Both the position numbers and the translations under genes were made by a program. The notes under the pieces are model-generated. The model made no database searches and was not told the origin of the DNA. It was given only the letters and a program-made list of their open reading frames with translations. This document shows positions 39,357 to 48,614 of a stretch of 64,000 nt of DNA, piece by piece. Each line of letters starts with the position of its first letter. Within the stretch, counting starts at the first letter, position 1. Location of the stretch: NCBI GenBank assembly GCA_963843285.1, contig CAWJJO010000018.1, positions 124,001 through 188,000 of the forward strand, read 5' to 3'. This DNA is from CAZDDB01 sp963843285. Its GTDB lineage: Bacteria; Acidobacteriota; HRBIN11; JAKEFK01.

Positions 39357-42300
39357 TTGAATTTAGTAGAAAGACAGCCAAGACAAGTGAACATCAATGA
39401 CTTTTCGAGTATCCGGATTTCGCTCGCGTCTCCGGAGAAAATCCGGTCGTGGTCGCATGGCGAAGTGAAAAAGCCGGAGACAATCAATTACCGGACGTTT
39501 AAACCGGAAAAGGATGGTTTGTTTTGTGCAAAAATCTTCGGCCCGGTCAATGACTGGGAATGTTTGTGCGGCAAGTATAAGAAGATGAAGCACAAAGGCG
39601 TGATTTGCGAAAAATGCGGCGTCGAAGTCACGCTTGCAAAAGTCCGCCGTGAACGCCTGGGACACATCGAGCTGGTGAGTCCCGTTTCACACGTGTGGTT
39701 TTTCAAGGGATTGCCCAGCAGGATCGGTCAATTGCTGAATCTTTCGCTAAAGGATTTGGAAAGGATTCTCTACTTCGAATCGTATGTGGTGATCGAACCG
39801 GGAAAATCCAAAGAGGTAAAAGAAAAGGAGCTGATTTCAGTCGAGAAGTATTACCAGCTTCGCGCCGAACATTCGGATATTGTCGTCATGATGGGTGCTG
39901 AGGCGATCAAGGAGCTGCTGAAACGGGTGGACGTGGAAAGACTTGGCCGGGATTTGCGCAAGAGAATGCGCGAAGAGAACTCGGTTCAAAAGAAGATGAA
40001 GTATGCAAAGCAGCTTCGAGTTGTGGATGCGTTCCGCAAGTCGGGCAATCGTCCGGAATGGATGATTCTCGATGTGATCCCGGTTCTGCCTCCGGACCTT
40101 CGTCCGCTGGTTCCCCTGGACGGCGGGCGTTTTGCGACTTCCGATCTGAATGATCTTTACCGTCGTGTGATCAATCGCAACAATCGGTTGAAGAAACTTT
40201 TGGAATTGAAGGCTCCGGATGTAATCATTCGGAATGAAAAGAGGATGTTGCAGGAAGCTGTGGATGCGTTGTTTGATAACGGCCGGCGCGGTAAGATTTT
40301 GCGTGGCACCAACAACCGTCCGCTGAAATCATTGAGCGATGCGTTGAAAGGGAAGCAGGGTCGTTTCCGCCAGAATCTTCTTGGAAAACGCGTTGACTAT
40401 TCGGGCCGCTCCGTCATCGTGGTAGGTCCGGAGCTGAAATTGCATCAGTGCGGACTTCCAAAGAAGATGGCGATTGAATTGTTCAAACCGTTCATCTTCC
40501 AGAAGCTGGAAGAATCCGGCGCGTCCGATACGATCAAACGCTCAAAGGAAATGGTGGAGCAGGAAGAGCCGATCGTGTGGGAAATCCTGGAAGAAGTCAT
40601 CCGTGATCATCCGGTGCTTTTGAATCGCGCGCCGACGCTCCACAGACTTGGGATCCAGGCGTTTCAGCCTGTTCTCGTAGACGGCAAGGCGATCAAAATT
40701 CATCCCTTGGTATGCGCGGCGTTCAACGCGGATTTCGACGGCGATCAGATGGCAGTTCACGTTCCGCTTTCTGTGACGGCGCAGATCGAAGCTTCCACGT
40801 TGATGATTTCCACAAACAACTTGCTTTCGCCGGCTCATGGACAGCCGCTGGCAGTTCCAAGCCAGGATATGGTGCTGGGAATTTATTACCTGACCAACGA
40901 TAAGGAGTTTGATGAATCGCTGCGAAAGAAGCCGCGCTTCTTTGGAACGATGGAGGAAGTGGTTCTTGCCTACGATAACGGCATCGTTCGGACCCATGAA
41001 GCTGTCGAGCTTCGCTTGCACAATCGCCGGTACATCACCCTGACCGACAATGATCAGGATGTGCTTCACGCGGAAATGATGGAAGCTGGTGAGAGAGGAG
41101 TTCGAATCAAGACGACCGTTGGGCGCGTGATTTTTAACAGCCATCTTCCTTTGCATACGCCGTTTGTAAACGGAACATTGAAGAAGAAGGGTCTGGCGCA
41201 ATTGGTTCACTATTGCTTCCTGAACGAAGGGAATCAAGCAACAGTGGAAATGCTGGATGCATTGAAAGAATTGGGCTTTTATTACTCCACGCGCGCAGGT
41301 ATCTCCATCGGAATTGACGACCTGGAAGTACCTGCCGCGAAAAATACTCTGGTGGTAAATGCGCGCAAAGAAGTGGAAGCTGTTGAACAGCAGTATCTCG
41401 AAGGTGCTATTACCAAAGGCGAAAAATATAACAAGGTGGTGGATATCTGGACGAACGTCACGGAAAAGATCGCCGGCGAAATGCTCACCGGCATGAAGCG
41501 GGGCAAAGGAAGCGAGTTCAATTCGATTTATCTGATGGCCGATTCGGGCGCCCGCGGCAGTTCGTTGCAGATTCGGCAGCTTGCCGGAATGCGCGGTTTG
41601 ATGGCAAAGCCTTCAGGTGAAATTATCGAAACGCCGATCACTACAAACTTCCGCGAGGGTCTGACCGTGTTGCAGTACTTCATCTCGACTCACGGTGCTC
41701 GCAAGGGGTTGGCCGATACGGCTCTGAAGACTGCAGATTCGGGTTACCTCACCCGCAGATTGGTGGATGTCGCGCAGGATGTCATCGTCAACGAGTCTGA
41801 TTGCGGCACCGTGGAAGGCATCTATGTCGGTTCGATCGTGGAAGGCGGAGAAATCATTGAGCCGTTGCGAGACCGAATTGTTGGGCGCGTTGCGCAGGAA
41901 AATGTCCGGGATCCATTTACCGGAGAACTGTATTGCAAGATGAATCAGGAGATCGATGAAGAAGTTGCGAGCGCGATTCAGAACGGCGGGATTGAACGCG
42001 TAAAGATCCGCTCCGTTCTGACATGTGAATCACGTCGCGGCGTATGCGCCGCTTGCTACGGGCGAAATCTTGCTTCAGGAAGGCTCTCAGAATTGGGAGA
42101 GGCAGTGGGAATTATTGCTGCCCAATCGATCGGGGAACCGGGCACGCAGTTGACGATGAGAACATTCCACATTGGAGGAACCGCAAGCAGGATCGTGGAA
42201 CAGAACATACTCGAAACGCGGCATCACGGTCTCGTGCGCTTCCGCAACCTCGTTACCGTAAAGAATAAGGATGGCTTCCTGGTAGTGATGAACCGCAACG

Positions 42301-43550
42301 GATCGATTGTCATCCAAGATGAAGAAGGACGCGATCGCGAAAAATATTCCATCGTCTATGGCGCCAAATTGAAAGTTACAGACGGTCAGGAAATCAACAA
42401 AGGAGAAGTCTTTGTTGAATGGGATCCATATTCCTCGGTCATTCTTACGGATGAAAGCGGAACGGTTGAATTCAAAGACATCGTGTACGGAATCACGATG
42501 AATGAAGAAGTGGACGAAGTTTCCGGACACCGCCGAAACGTGATCGTGGAATCACCTGATGAAAAGATGCAGCCCACGGTTGTGATTCGCGATAAGGACA
42601 GCAAGATTGTCCAGAAGTACCCGATGCCGTCCGGCGCCCACCTCATGCTGGAAGAGAAGGCGTCTGTCCACCGCGGAGATGTGCTGGCAAAGATCCCGCG
42701 TGAAACAACAAAGACAAAGGACATCACCGGAGGTCTGCCGCGCGTGATTGAGCTGTTCGAAGCTCGCCGTCCGAAGCAGCCCGCCGTCATCACCGAAATC
42801 GACGGAAATGTGAAATATGGCGGAATCGTGAAAGGACAGCGGAAGATTATTGTTGCGAGCGAGCAGGGTGAAGAACGCGAATACTTGTTGCCCCGCGGCT
42901 CGAACGTCAGCGTGCGTGAAAACGAACGGGTACGCGCCGGGGAAGGCTTGATGGATGGCACCATCAATCCGCACGATATCCTGGGCGTCATGGGTGAAAA
43001 GGCGTTACAGAATTATCTGGTAAACGAAATCCAGCAGGTCTATCGTTTACAGAACGTTACAATCAATGACAAGCACATCGAAGTCATTGTGCGCCAGATG
43101 ATGCGCTGGGTGCGAATCGAAGATGTCGGCGATACGGAATTCCTGTTTGATGAAACGGTGGATAAGTTCCTGTTCCGCGAAGAAAATGACCGTGTGCTGG
43201 CGGACGGCGGGCGTCCTGCAAAAGGCCGTCCGGTTCTGCTTGGAATCACAAAGGCTTCGTTGAGCACGGAAAGTTTCATCTCCGCCGCTTCGTTCCAGGA
43301 AACAACGCGCGTTCTGACGGAAGCGAGCATTACCGGAAGCGAAGACTTCTTGCGCGGGTTGAAAGAAAACGTAATCATGGGACGCCTGATTCCAGCAGGT
43401 ACCGGGATGCCGATCTACCGCAATGTGAACATCGCAGAGGATCCGACCATTCCGGAATTCGGGTTGCCCATGCATGAAGAACCGGAAATCACCGACGGCG
43501 CTATCGTCAGCTCGGTCAAAGAAAAGCTTGGCTGGACCGACGAAGACTAA
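39357..43550 (+). CDS. rpoC: DNA-directed RNA polymerase subunit beta'
   Basis: Holds the active-site metal triad NADFDGD (457-463) and the N-terminal zinc site CLCGKYKKMKHKGVICEKCG. The second zinc site CESRRGVCAACYG and the trigger-loop region IGEPGTQLTMRTFHIGG are intact. The length of 1397 residues is typical of a non-split enzyme. The start is TTG at 39357, seven bases after AGGAGGA (39344-39350), with no in-frame ATG nearby. It is followed by a palindrome, a paired hairpin repeat and a new promoter, so the rpoBC transcript probably ends in this spacer. Confidence 0.98.
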   Translation: MNLVERQPRQVNINDFSSIRISLASPEKIRSWSHGEVKKPETINYRTFKPEKDGLFCAKIFGPVNDWECLCGKYKKMKHKGVICEKCGVEVTLAKVRRERLGHIELVSPVSHVWFFKGLPSRIGQLLNLSLKDLERILYFESYVVIEPGKSKEVKEKELISVEKYYQLRAEHSDIVVMMGAEAIKELLKRVDVERLGRDLRKRMREENSVQKKMKYAKQLRVVDAFRKSGNRPEWMILDVIPVLPPDLRPLVPLDGGRFATSDLNDLYRRVINRNNRLKKLLELKAPDVIIRNEKRMLQEAVDALFDNGRRGKILRGTNNRPLKSLSDALKGKQGRFRQNLLGKRVDYSGRSVIVVGPELKLHQCGLPKKMAIELFKPFIFQKLEESGASDTIKRSKEMVEQEEPIVWEILEEVIRDHPVLLNRAPTLHRLGIQAFQPVLVDGKAIKIHPLVCAAFNADFDGDQMAVHVPLSVTAQIEASTLMISTNNLLSPAHGQPLAVPSQDMVLGIYYLTNDKEFDESLRKKPRFFGTMEEVVLAYDNGIVRTHEAVELRLHNRRYITLTDNDQDVLHAEMMEAGERGVRIKTTVGRVIFNSHLPLHTPFVNGTLKKKGLAQLVHYCFLNEGNQATVEMLDALKELGFYYSTRAGISIGIDDLEVPAAKNTLVVNARKEVEAVEQQYLEGAITKGEKYNKVVDIWTNVTEKIAGEMLTGMKRGKGSEFNSIYLMADSGARGSSLQIRQLAGMRGLMAKPSGEIIETPITTNFREGLTVLQYFISTHGARKGLADTALKTADSGYLTRRLVDVAQDVIVNESDCGTVEGIYVGSIVEGGEIIEPLRDRIVGRVAQENVRDPFTGELYCKMNQEIDEEVASAIQNGGIERVKIRSVLTCESRRGVCAACYGRNLASGRLSELGEAVGIIAAQSIGEPGTQLTMRTFHIGGTASRIVEQNILETRHHGLVRFRNLVTVKNKDGFLVVMNRNGSIVIQDEEGRDREKYSIVYGAKLKVTDGQEINKGEVFVEWDPYSSVILTDESGTVEFKDIVYGITMNEEVDEVSGHRRNVIVESPDEKMQPTVVIRDKDSKIVQKYPMPSGAHLMLEEKASVHRGDVLAKIPRETTKTKDITGGLPRVIELFEARRPKQPAVITEIDGNVKYGGIVKGQRKIIVASEQGEEREYLLPRGSNVSVRENERVRAGEGLMDGTINPHDILGVMGEKALQNYLVNEIQQVYRLQNVTINDKHIEVIVRQMMRWVRIEDVGDTEFLFDETVDKFLFREENDRVLADGGRPAKGRPVLLGITKASLSTESFISAASFQETTRVLTEASITGSEDFLRGLKENVIMGRLIPAGTGMPIYRNVNIAEDPTIPEFGLPMHEEPEITDGAIVSSVKEKLGWTDED

Positions 43551-43558
43551 ATTCGGGA

Positions 43559-43580
43559 TATGTAACCATTTGGTTACATA
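43559..43580. repeat. Palindromic repeat around GTAACCATTTGGTTAC, copy 3
   Basis: Ten-base arms TATGTAACCA (43559-43568) and TGGTTACATA (43571-43580) flank TT. This is the longest arm of the three copies. It begins nine bases after the rpoC stop. Confidence 0.88.
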
Positions 43581-43609
43581 TGTAATGTGTGATCGTTTGC
43601 TTCCGGCTT

Positions 43610-43685
43610 CCCCTCCTTATGAAGGAGGGGACAGAGGAGAGGTTGGAAAACCCCCTCTTTCATCTCCCCCTTCATAAGGGGGAGA
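43610..43685. repeat. Paired hairpins CCCCTCCTT-ATG-AAGGAGGGG and TCTCCCCCTT-CAT-AAGGGGGAGA
   Basis: Two perfect hairpins (43610-43630 and 43663-43685) are built of related sequences, so either hairpin can also pair with the other. They sit 25 bp upstream of the rpsL promoter. Confidence 0.85.
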
Positions 43686-43710
43686 AAATGACGCGCGTTA
43701 CAGATTGATG

Positions 43711-43740
43711 TTGACAAGGTGATCTGGTTTTTCTTATAAT
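43711..43740 (+). promoter_or_regulatory. Strong sigma70-type promoter of the str-S10-spc region
   Basis: TTGACA (43711-43716) and TATAAT (43735-43740) are both consensus, with an 18-bp spacer. Transcription would start near 43747, leaving a leader of about 137 nt before rpsL. Confidence 0.8.
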
Positions 43741-43883
43741 GTATCTCGCTTTTCGTACTGTGTGTGCGGGAAGTGTGTCATTTGAAATTGTCCTGAATAT
43801 GCGTGTGGCTCCGGGCCCCTTGTTGTCCGGGGAGAAGCTGGTTCAGGATCAGGCTTTGGAAAGAAGACGGAAAGGAGTTTATT

Positions 43884-44258
43884 TTGCCAACGATTAACCA
43901 GTTGGTTGCATCAGGGAGGAAGAAAGTACTCGTTAAGTCGGAAAGCCCTGCTTTGCAGGGATCCCCGCAGAAGCGCGGAGTTTGTGTGCGCGTGTACACC
44001 ATGACTCCGAAAAAGCCCAATTCAGCCTTGCGGAAAGTTGCACGTGTTCGTCTGACAAATGGATATGAAATTACGACCTACATTCCGGGGATTGGGCATA
44101 ACCTCCAGGAACACTCCATTGTTCTTGTTCGTGGTGGCAGAGTCAAAGATCTGCCCGGTGTGCGGTACCATATCGTGCGCGGAAAACTGGATGCCTCGGG
44201 CGTTGCAGACCGCAAAAAATCACGGTCCAAATATGGCGCCAAACGTCCTAAAGCCTAA
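43884..44258 (+). CDS. rpsL: 30S ribosomal protein S12
   Basis: Decoding-site protein of the small subunit. TPTINQLV is represented as (M)PTINQLVASGRKK, with RGVCVRVYTMTPKKPNSALRKVARV and VRGGRVKDLPGVRYHIVRG. The lysine in PKKPNSA and the KDLPG loop are unchanged, so no streptomycin-resistance substitution is seen. 124 residues. The start is TTG 43884 behind AAAGGAG (43871-43877). A longer frame upstream to 43803 is not supported by the family. First gene of the str operon. Confidence 0.97.
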   Translation: MPTINQLVASGRKKVLVKSESPALQGSPQKRGVCVRVYTMTPKKPNSALRKVARVRLTNGYEITTYIPGIGHNLQEHSIVLVRGGRVKDLPGVRYHIVRGKLDASGVADRKKSRSKYGAKRPKA

Positions 44259-44407
44259 GGCGTGCTGATAATACGCCTTACAAAAAATAAGACGGTATTT
44301 TAGTAACTTCGTTGTCGGTGGCGTTCTTCTTGCGAAGACGTCGCTAATGAAGCGATTGTGCAGGGGTGATTTGTGTCCCCTCTGTGCCAAATTGTTAGGA
44401 GAGAAAC
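44256..44407 (+). promoter_or_regulatory. rpsL-rpsG intercistronic leader with hairpin on the rpsL stop
   Basis: TAAGGCGT (44256-44263) contains the rpsL stop and pairs perfectly with ACGCCTTA (44273-44280). A second possible hairpin, GGGG...CCCC, lies near 44364-44381. In E. coli this spacer is the S7 repression target, and a similar role here is inferred from position only. Confidence 0.35.
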
Positions 44408-44878
44408 GTGCCCAGAAGAGGTTCGATAAAACCAAGGGAAATACTTCCTGATCCGGTCTTTCAAAGTGTATTGGTGCACAAATTTATCAACGGTTTGCTG
44501 CGGAAGGGCAAGAAATCAACTGCGAGCAAGATCTTTTATGAGACTCTCCAGCTTTTGGGGAAAAAGACAAATGATGAACCACTGAAGATTTTCAAGCAAG
44601 CCGTGGAGAATACCAAGCCCGTGCTGGAAGTACGGTCGAAGCGTGTGGGCGGTGCGAACTATCAAATCCCCATTGAAGTTCCTTCGAATCGCCGGATTGC
44701 TCTGAGTATTCGTTGGATCGTGACTGCAGCCCATAGCCGTGGCGAAAAAAGCATGGAAGAAAGACTGGCAGCCGAGTTGCTGGATGCAGCTAATAATCGC
44801 GGAACAGCAATCAAGAAAAAGGAAGATACACACAGAATGGCGGACGCCAACAAGGCGTTTGCGCATCTGAGATGGTAG
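44408..44878 (+). CDS. rpsG: 30S ribosomal protein S7
   Basis: Head assembly protein and usual autoregulator of the str operon. (M)PRRGSIKPREILPDPVFQS, LVHKFINGLLRKGKKSTA, YETLQLL, VENTKPVLEVRSKRVGGANYQIP and RRIALSIRWIV are all as in the family. 156 residues. The start is GTG 44408 behind AGGAGAGAAAC. The long spacer before it carries the hairpin on the rpsL stop. Confidence 0.97.
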   Translation: MPRRGSIKPREILPDPVFQSVLVHKFINGLLRKGKKSTASKIFYETLQLLGKKTNDEPLKIFKQAVENTKPVLEVRSKRVGGANYQIPIEVPSNRRIALSIRWIVTAAHSRGEKSMEERLAAELLDAANNRGTAIKKKEDTHRMADANKAFAHLRW

Positions 44879-44885
44879 GAATTTC

Positions 44886-44931
44886 AACGCGGAGCGCGCG
44901 GAGTTCGCGGAGAGAATTTTTTCTCCGCGTT
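44886..44931. repeat. CGCGGAG hairpin repeat between rpsG and fusA
   Basis: AACGCGGAG (44886-44894) and CTCCGCGTT (44923-44931) are perfect arms. The left half carries three CGCGGAG-like units and the right half one. It is the same family, with identical outer arms, as the element between rplX and rplE (54095-54135). Confidence 0.85.
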
Positions 44932-44946
44932 AAATAGGAAAATAAA

Positions 44947-47031
44947 GTGCCGAGACAGGTTCCATTACAAAAAATTAGAAACATCGGGATCATGGCCCAT
45001 ATCGATGCGGGCAAGACCACGACTACCGAACGTGTGCTTTTTTATACGGGAATGACGCATCGTATCGGTGAAGTGGACGAAGGTACTGCGACCATGGACT
45101 GGATGGAACAGGAGCGCGAGCGCGGAATCACGATCACATCCGCAGCGACCACCTGTCATTGGCGCGAGCACCGGATCAATATCATTGATACTCCCGGGCA
45201 CGTTGATTTTACGGTAGAAGTCGAACGCAGTTTGCGAGTTCTGGATGGAGCCATTGCCGTGTTTTGTGGCGTTGCAGGAGTGCAGCCACAATCGGAAACT
45301 GTCTGGCGCCAGGCGGATAAATACAAGGTTCCTCGCGTTTCCTTTATCAACAAGCTCGATCGCCAGGGCGCCGATTTCAACCGCGCTCTCGCATCGATTC
45401 GCGAGCGGCTCAGCGCGGTCGCTATCCCGGTTCAGATTCCGCTTGGTCTGGAAGACCGTCTCAAGGGCGTAATCGATCTGATCGAGCAGAAGGCTTACAC
45501 GTATCTGGATGAGACTTTGGGCGCCGATTATACGGTTGAAGAAATTCCGGCGGAATATCAGAAAGAAGCGAAAGCTCTCCGGGTGGAGATGATCGAAAAA
45601 ATTGCCGAGTTGGACGATACTTTGCTCCACAAATACGTAGCAGAAGAACCAATCAGCAATAATGATATTCGCGAGGCTCTCCGTAGAGCAACGATCCTGA
45701 GCAAGTGTACTCCGGTGCTTTGCGGTTCTGCATTCAAAAACAAAGGGGTTCAACTGCTCCTGGATGCGGTGATTTATTATTTGCCGGCGCCTACGGACGT
45801 TCCGCCACTCCATGGGATCAATCCGTTTACAAAGGCGGAAACAGTTCGCAAGGTTTCTGACGATGAAGCGTTCTCCGGACTTGTCTTTAAGATCATGACC
45901 GATCCCTATGTCGGCCAGCTCGCTTTTTTTCGTGTTTATTCCGGAGTTTTGAAAGCCGGTACCACTGTATACATTTCCAGCAGGGACAAAGAGGAACGGA
46001 TCGGCCGCATCTTGAAGATGCATGCGAACAAGCGTGAAGAGATCGAAGAAGTGTACGCGGGCGATATTGCTGCAGCCGTTGGATTGAAGACCGTAACTAC
46101 GGGCGACACAATCTGCCTGAAGAAGGATCCGATTGTTTTGGAATCGATGGAATTTCCGATCCCCGTAATCAGCGTTGCAATTGAGCCGAAGACAAAGGCG
46201 GACCAAGAGAGGCTCGGGTCGGCATTGCACAAGCTGAGCCAGGAAGATCCTTCGTTCCGCGTCAACGTGGATCACGAGACGGGGCAGACCATCATCTCAG
46301 GGATGGGTGAATTGCATCTGGAAATTATTGTGGACCGCATGATGCGTGAATTCAATGTGCAGTCCAATGTTGGAAAGCCGCAAGTTGCATATAAAGAAAC
46401 GATCCGCAAGGCCGCGCAGGGAGAAGGCAAATACATCCGCCAGACAGGTGGTCATGGTCAGTATGGGCATGCGCGTCTACGTCTGGAACCTCTTCCACCG
46501 GGCAGTGGATTCCACTTTGTGAATGAGCTTAAAGGCGGAGCGGTCCCCAGGGAGTTCATCAAGCCGGTGGAAGAAGGTGTGCGAGAGGCAATGGAAGGGG
46601 GAATCCTGGCTGGCTATCCAATGGATGACATCAAATGCACTTTTTATGACGGAACGTCTCACGATGTGGACTCTTCGGAGCTTGCATTTAAGATCGCAGG
46701 TTCCATGGCGTTTAAAGATGCCGCTGAAAAAGCAAGTCCGGCTCTGCTGGAACCAATTATGAAAGTGGAAATTGTTGTTCCGGAAGAGTACATGGGCGAG
46801 GTAATTGGTGACCTCAACGGCCGCCGGGGAAAGATCGAAACGATCACCACTCCGCGCCAGGGTGTGCGCGTGATTGTCGCTCATGTTCCCTTATCCGATA
46901 TGTTCGGATATGCCACTGATATGCGCTCGCTGACTCAGGGCCGCGCAGTTTATTCGATGCATTTCTTGCGTTATGAAGAGGCTCCAAAGAATATTCAGGA
47001 GCAAATCATCGCCAAGTTTAAAGGTAAATAA
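44947..47031 (+). CDS. fusA: Elongation factor G
   Basis: Translocase GTPase of the ribosome. G1 AHIDAGKTTTTE, switch ERERGITITSAATT, G3 DTPGHVDFT, G4 NKLDRQGADF and G5 CGSAFKNKG are intact. Domain IV has the TGGHGQYGHARLRLEP segment. The length of 694 residues is standard for a housekeeping EF-G. The start is GTG 44947 shortly after the CGCGGAG hairpin, with only AGGAAAATAAA as a weak ribosome binding site. It is followed 29 bp later by tuf. Confidence 0.97.
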   Translation: MPRQVPLQKIRNIGIMAHIDAGKTTTTERVLFYTGMTHRIGEVDEGTATMDWMEQERERGITITSAATTCHWREHRINIIDTPGHVDFTVEVERSLRVLDGAIAVFCGVAGVQPQSETVWRQADKYKVPRVSFINKLDRQGADFNRALASIRERLSAVAIPVQIPLGLEDRLKGVIDLIEQKAYTYLDETLGADYTVEEIPAEYQKEAKALRVEMIEKIAELDDTLLHKYVAEEPISNNDIREALRRATILSKCTPVLCGSAFKNKGVQLLLDAVIYYLPAPTDVPPLHGINPFTKAETVRKVSDDEAFSGLVFKIMTDPYVGQLAFFRVYSGVLKAGTTVYISSRDKEERIGRILKMHANKREEIEEVYAGDIAAAVGLKTVTTGDTICLKKDPIVLESMEFPIPVISVAIEPKTKADQERLGSALHKLSQEDPSFRVNVDHETGQTIISGMGELHLEIIVDRMMREFNVQSNVGKPQVAYKETIRKAAQGEGKYIRQTGGHGQYGHARLRLEPLPPGSGFHFVNELKGGAVPREFIKPVEEGVREAMEGGILAGYPMDDIKCTFYDGTSHDVDSSELAFKIAGSMAFKDAAEKASPALLEPIMKVEIVVPEEYMGEVIGDLNGRRGKIETITTPRQGVRVIVAHVPLSDMFGYATDMRSLTQGRAVYSMHFLRYEEAPKNIQEQIIAKFKGK

Positions 47032-47060
47032 AGTTTGTAGCTAATCTTCGGAGGGAAACA

Positions 47061-48263
47061 ATGGCCAAAGAAAAATTTGATCGTACGAAACCACATCTGA
47101 ATATCGGTACGATCGGTCACGTAGATCACGGGAAAACCACGTTGACGGCAGCAATCACCAAGGTGCTTTCGCTCGCGAACCCCAAAGTGTCGTTTCGTTC
47201 ATTTGATTCGATCGACAAAGCGCCCGAAGAAAAAGAGCGCGGAATCACGATCGCAATCGCTCATGTGGAGTATGAAACAGATAAACGCCACTATGCCCAT
47301 GTGGATTGCCCTGGTCACGCAGACTATATCAAGAACATGATCACCGGCGCGGCACAGATGGACGGCGCCATTCTGGTCGTTTCGGCTGCTGATGGTCCGA
47401 TGCCCCAGACACGCGAACACATTCTGCTCGCGCGCCAGGTCGGTGTACCTTACATTGTCGTTTTTATGAACAAGGTCGACATGGTGGACGACCCGGAACT
47501 GCTGGATCTTGTCGAACTGGAGGTCCGTGAGCTCCTGAGCAAGTACGAATTTCCAGGTGATGTGATCCCGATCGTTAAAGGGTCGGCGTTGAAGGCTCTA
47601 GAAAGCGGGACAGGTAAGAGAGATGATGCGGCGTCCAAGTGCATTTTTGAGCTGATGGATGCGGTCGATTCGTATATTCCGCTTCCACAACGTGAAACAG
47701 ATAAACCGTTTTTGATGCCGGTGGAAGACATCTTTTCCATTTCAGGACGCGGAACGGTTGTCACCGGCCGTATCGAGCGCGGAACCGTGAAACTGGAAGA
47801 GGAAATTGAGATTGTTGGTATCAAGCCCACCGTTGCCCGTGTCGTAACAGGGATCGAAATGTTCAACAAACTGCTTGATTCCGGTCAGGCAGGCGATAAC
47901 GTCGGAGTTCTGCTTCGTGGCACCAAGCGTGAAGAGGTGGAACGCGGACAGGTTCTTGCCGCAAAAGGCTCGATTACACCGCACAAGAAATTCCGTGCGC
48001 AGGTTTACATCCTGACAAAGGAAGAAGGCGGACGCCATACTCCGTTTGTAAAGGGTTATCGTCCTCAGTTCTACTTCCGTACAACTGATGTAACAGGCGT
48101 AGTCACGTTGCCTGAAGGTGTGGAAATCGTGATGCCGGGGGACAACGTCAATATCGACGTTGAATTGATTACCCCGATCGCAATGGAAAAAGGCCTCCGT
48201 TTCGCTATCCGTGAAGGCGGAAGAACGGTTGGAGCCGGAACAGTTACTGAGATTCAGGAATAA
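47061..48263 (+). CDS. tuf: Elongation factor Tu
   Basis: Delivers aminoacyl-tRNA to the ribosome. GHVDHGKTTLT, ERGITIAIAHVEYE, DCPGHADYIKNM and NKVDMVDD are the GTPase motifs, and domains II/III include GRGTVVTGRIERG and MPGDNVNIDVELI. 400 residues. The switch I variant GITIAIAHVEYE (instead of GITINTSHVEYE) is a lineage trait I associate with Acidobacteria and some other phyla. CGGAGGG is a good ribosome binding site. It is the only tuf in this window. No copy lies between tRNA-Thr and tRNA-Trp. Confidence 0.98.
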   Translation: MAKEKFDRTKPHLNIGTIGHVDHGKTTLTAAITKVLSLANPKVSFRSFDSIDKAPEEKERGITIAIAHVEYETDKRHYAHVDCPGHADYIKNMITGAAQMDGAILVVSAADGPMPQTREHILLARQVGVPYIVVFMNKVDMVDDPELLDLVELEVRELLSKYEFPGDVIPIVKGSALKALESGTGKRDDAASKCIFELMDAVDSYIPLPQRETDKPFLMPVEDIFSISGRGTVVTGRIERGTVKLEEEIEIVGIKPTVARVVTGIEMFNKLLDSGQAGDNVGVLLRGTKREEVERGQVLAAKGSITPHKKFRAQVYILTKEEGGRHTPFVKGYRPQFYFRTTDVTGVVTLPEGVEIVMPGDNVNIDVELITPIAMEKGLRFAIREGGRTVGAGTVTEIQE

Positions 48264-48274
48264 ACGGAGTGCGT

Positions 48275-48598
48275 ATGACGCGAGAACGAGTCCGGATCCG
48301 ATTGAAGGCGTTTGATCACCGTTTGCTGGATCAAGCGAGCAAGGATATCGTCAGCACGGCAAAACGAACCGGAGCAAAGGTAGCCGGCCCCATTCCGCTG
48401 CCTACCATGATCAACCGGTTTACTGTGTTGCGATCTCCGCACGTGGATAAGAAAAGCCGCGAGCAGTTTGAGATCCGGACGCATAAGCGGATCATCGACA
48501 TCCTGGCTCCTACTCCACAGACAATCGATGCTCTCAGCAAGTTGCAACTGGCTGCAGGCGTCGATGTTGAAATCAAGGCTTTGATGGCCACCAAGTAA
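48275..48598 (+). CDS. rpsJ: 30S ribosomal protein S10
   Basis: Small-subunit head protein that also acts as NusE in antitermination. RIRLKAFDHRLLDQASKDIV, GPIPLPTMINRFTVLRSPHV and FEIRTHKRIIDI are diagnostic. The ATG 48275 follows CGGAG at six bases; a GTG at 48269 would add two residues. 107 residues. It lies only 11 bp after tuf, so the str and S10 operons are joined. It begins the S10 cluster. Confidence 0.97.
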   Translation: MTRERVRIRLKAFDHRLLDQASKDIVSTAKRTGAKVAGPIPLPTMINRFTVLRSPHVDKKSREQFEIRTHKRIIDILAPTPQTIDALSKLQLAAGVDVEIKALMATK

Positions 48599-48614
48599 CG
48601 CGGAAGGAACGTTT

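Larger units (their letters stand above)
43551..43883. other. 333-bp spacer between rpoC and rpsL
   Basis: Contains palindrome copy 3 (43559-43580), paired CCCCTCCTT and TCTCCCCCTT hairpins (43610-43685), a strong promoter (43711-43740) and a leader of about 135 bp to the TTG start of rpsL. I found no terminator with a T-run. Confidence 0.7.

Noticed and set aside
44965..46275. Minus-strand open frame of 436 codons inside fusA
   Set aside because: Shadow of the EF-G coding sequence; its composition follows the complementary codons.
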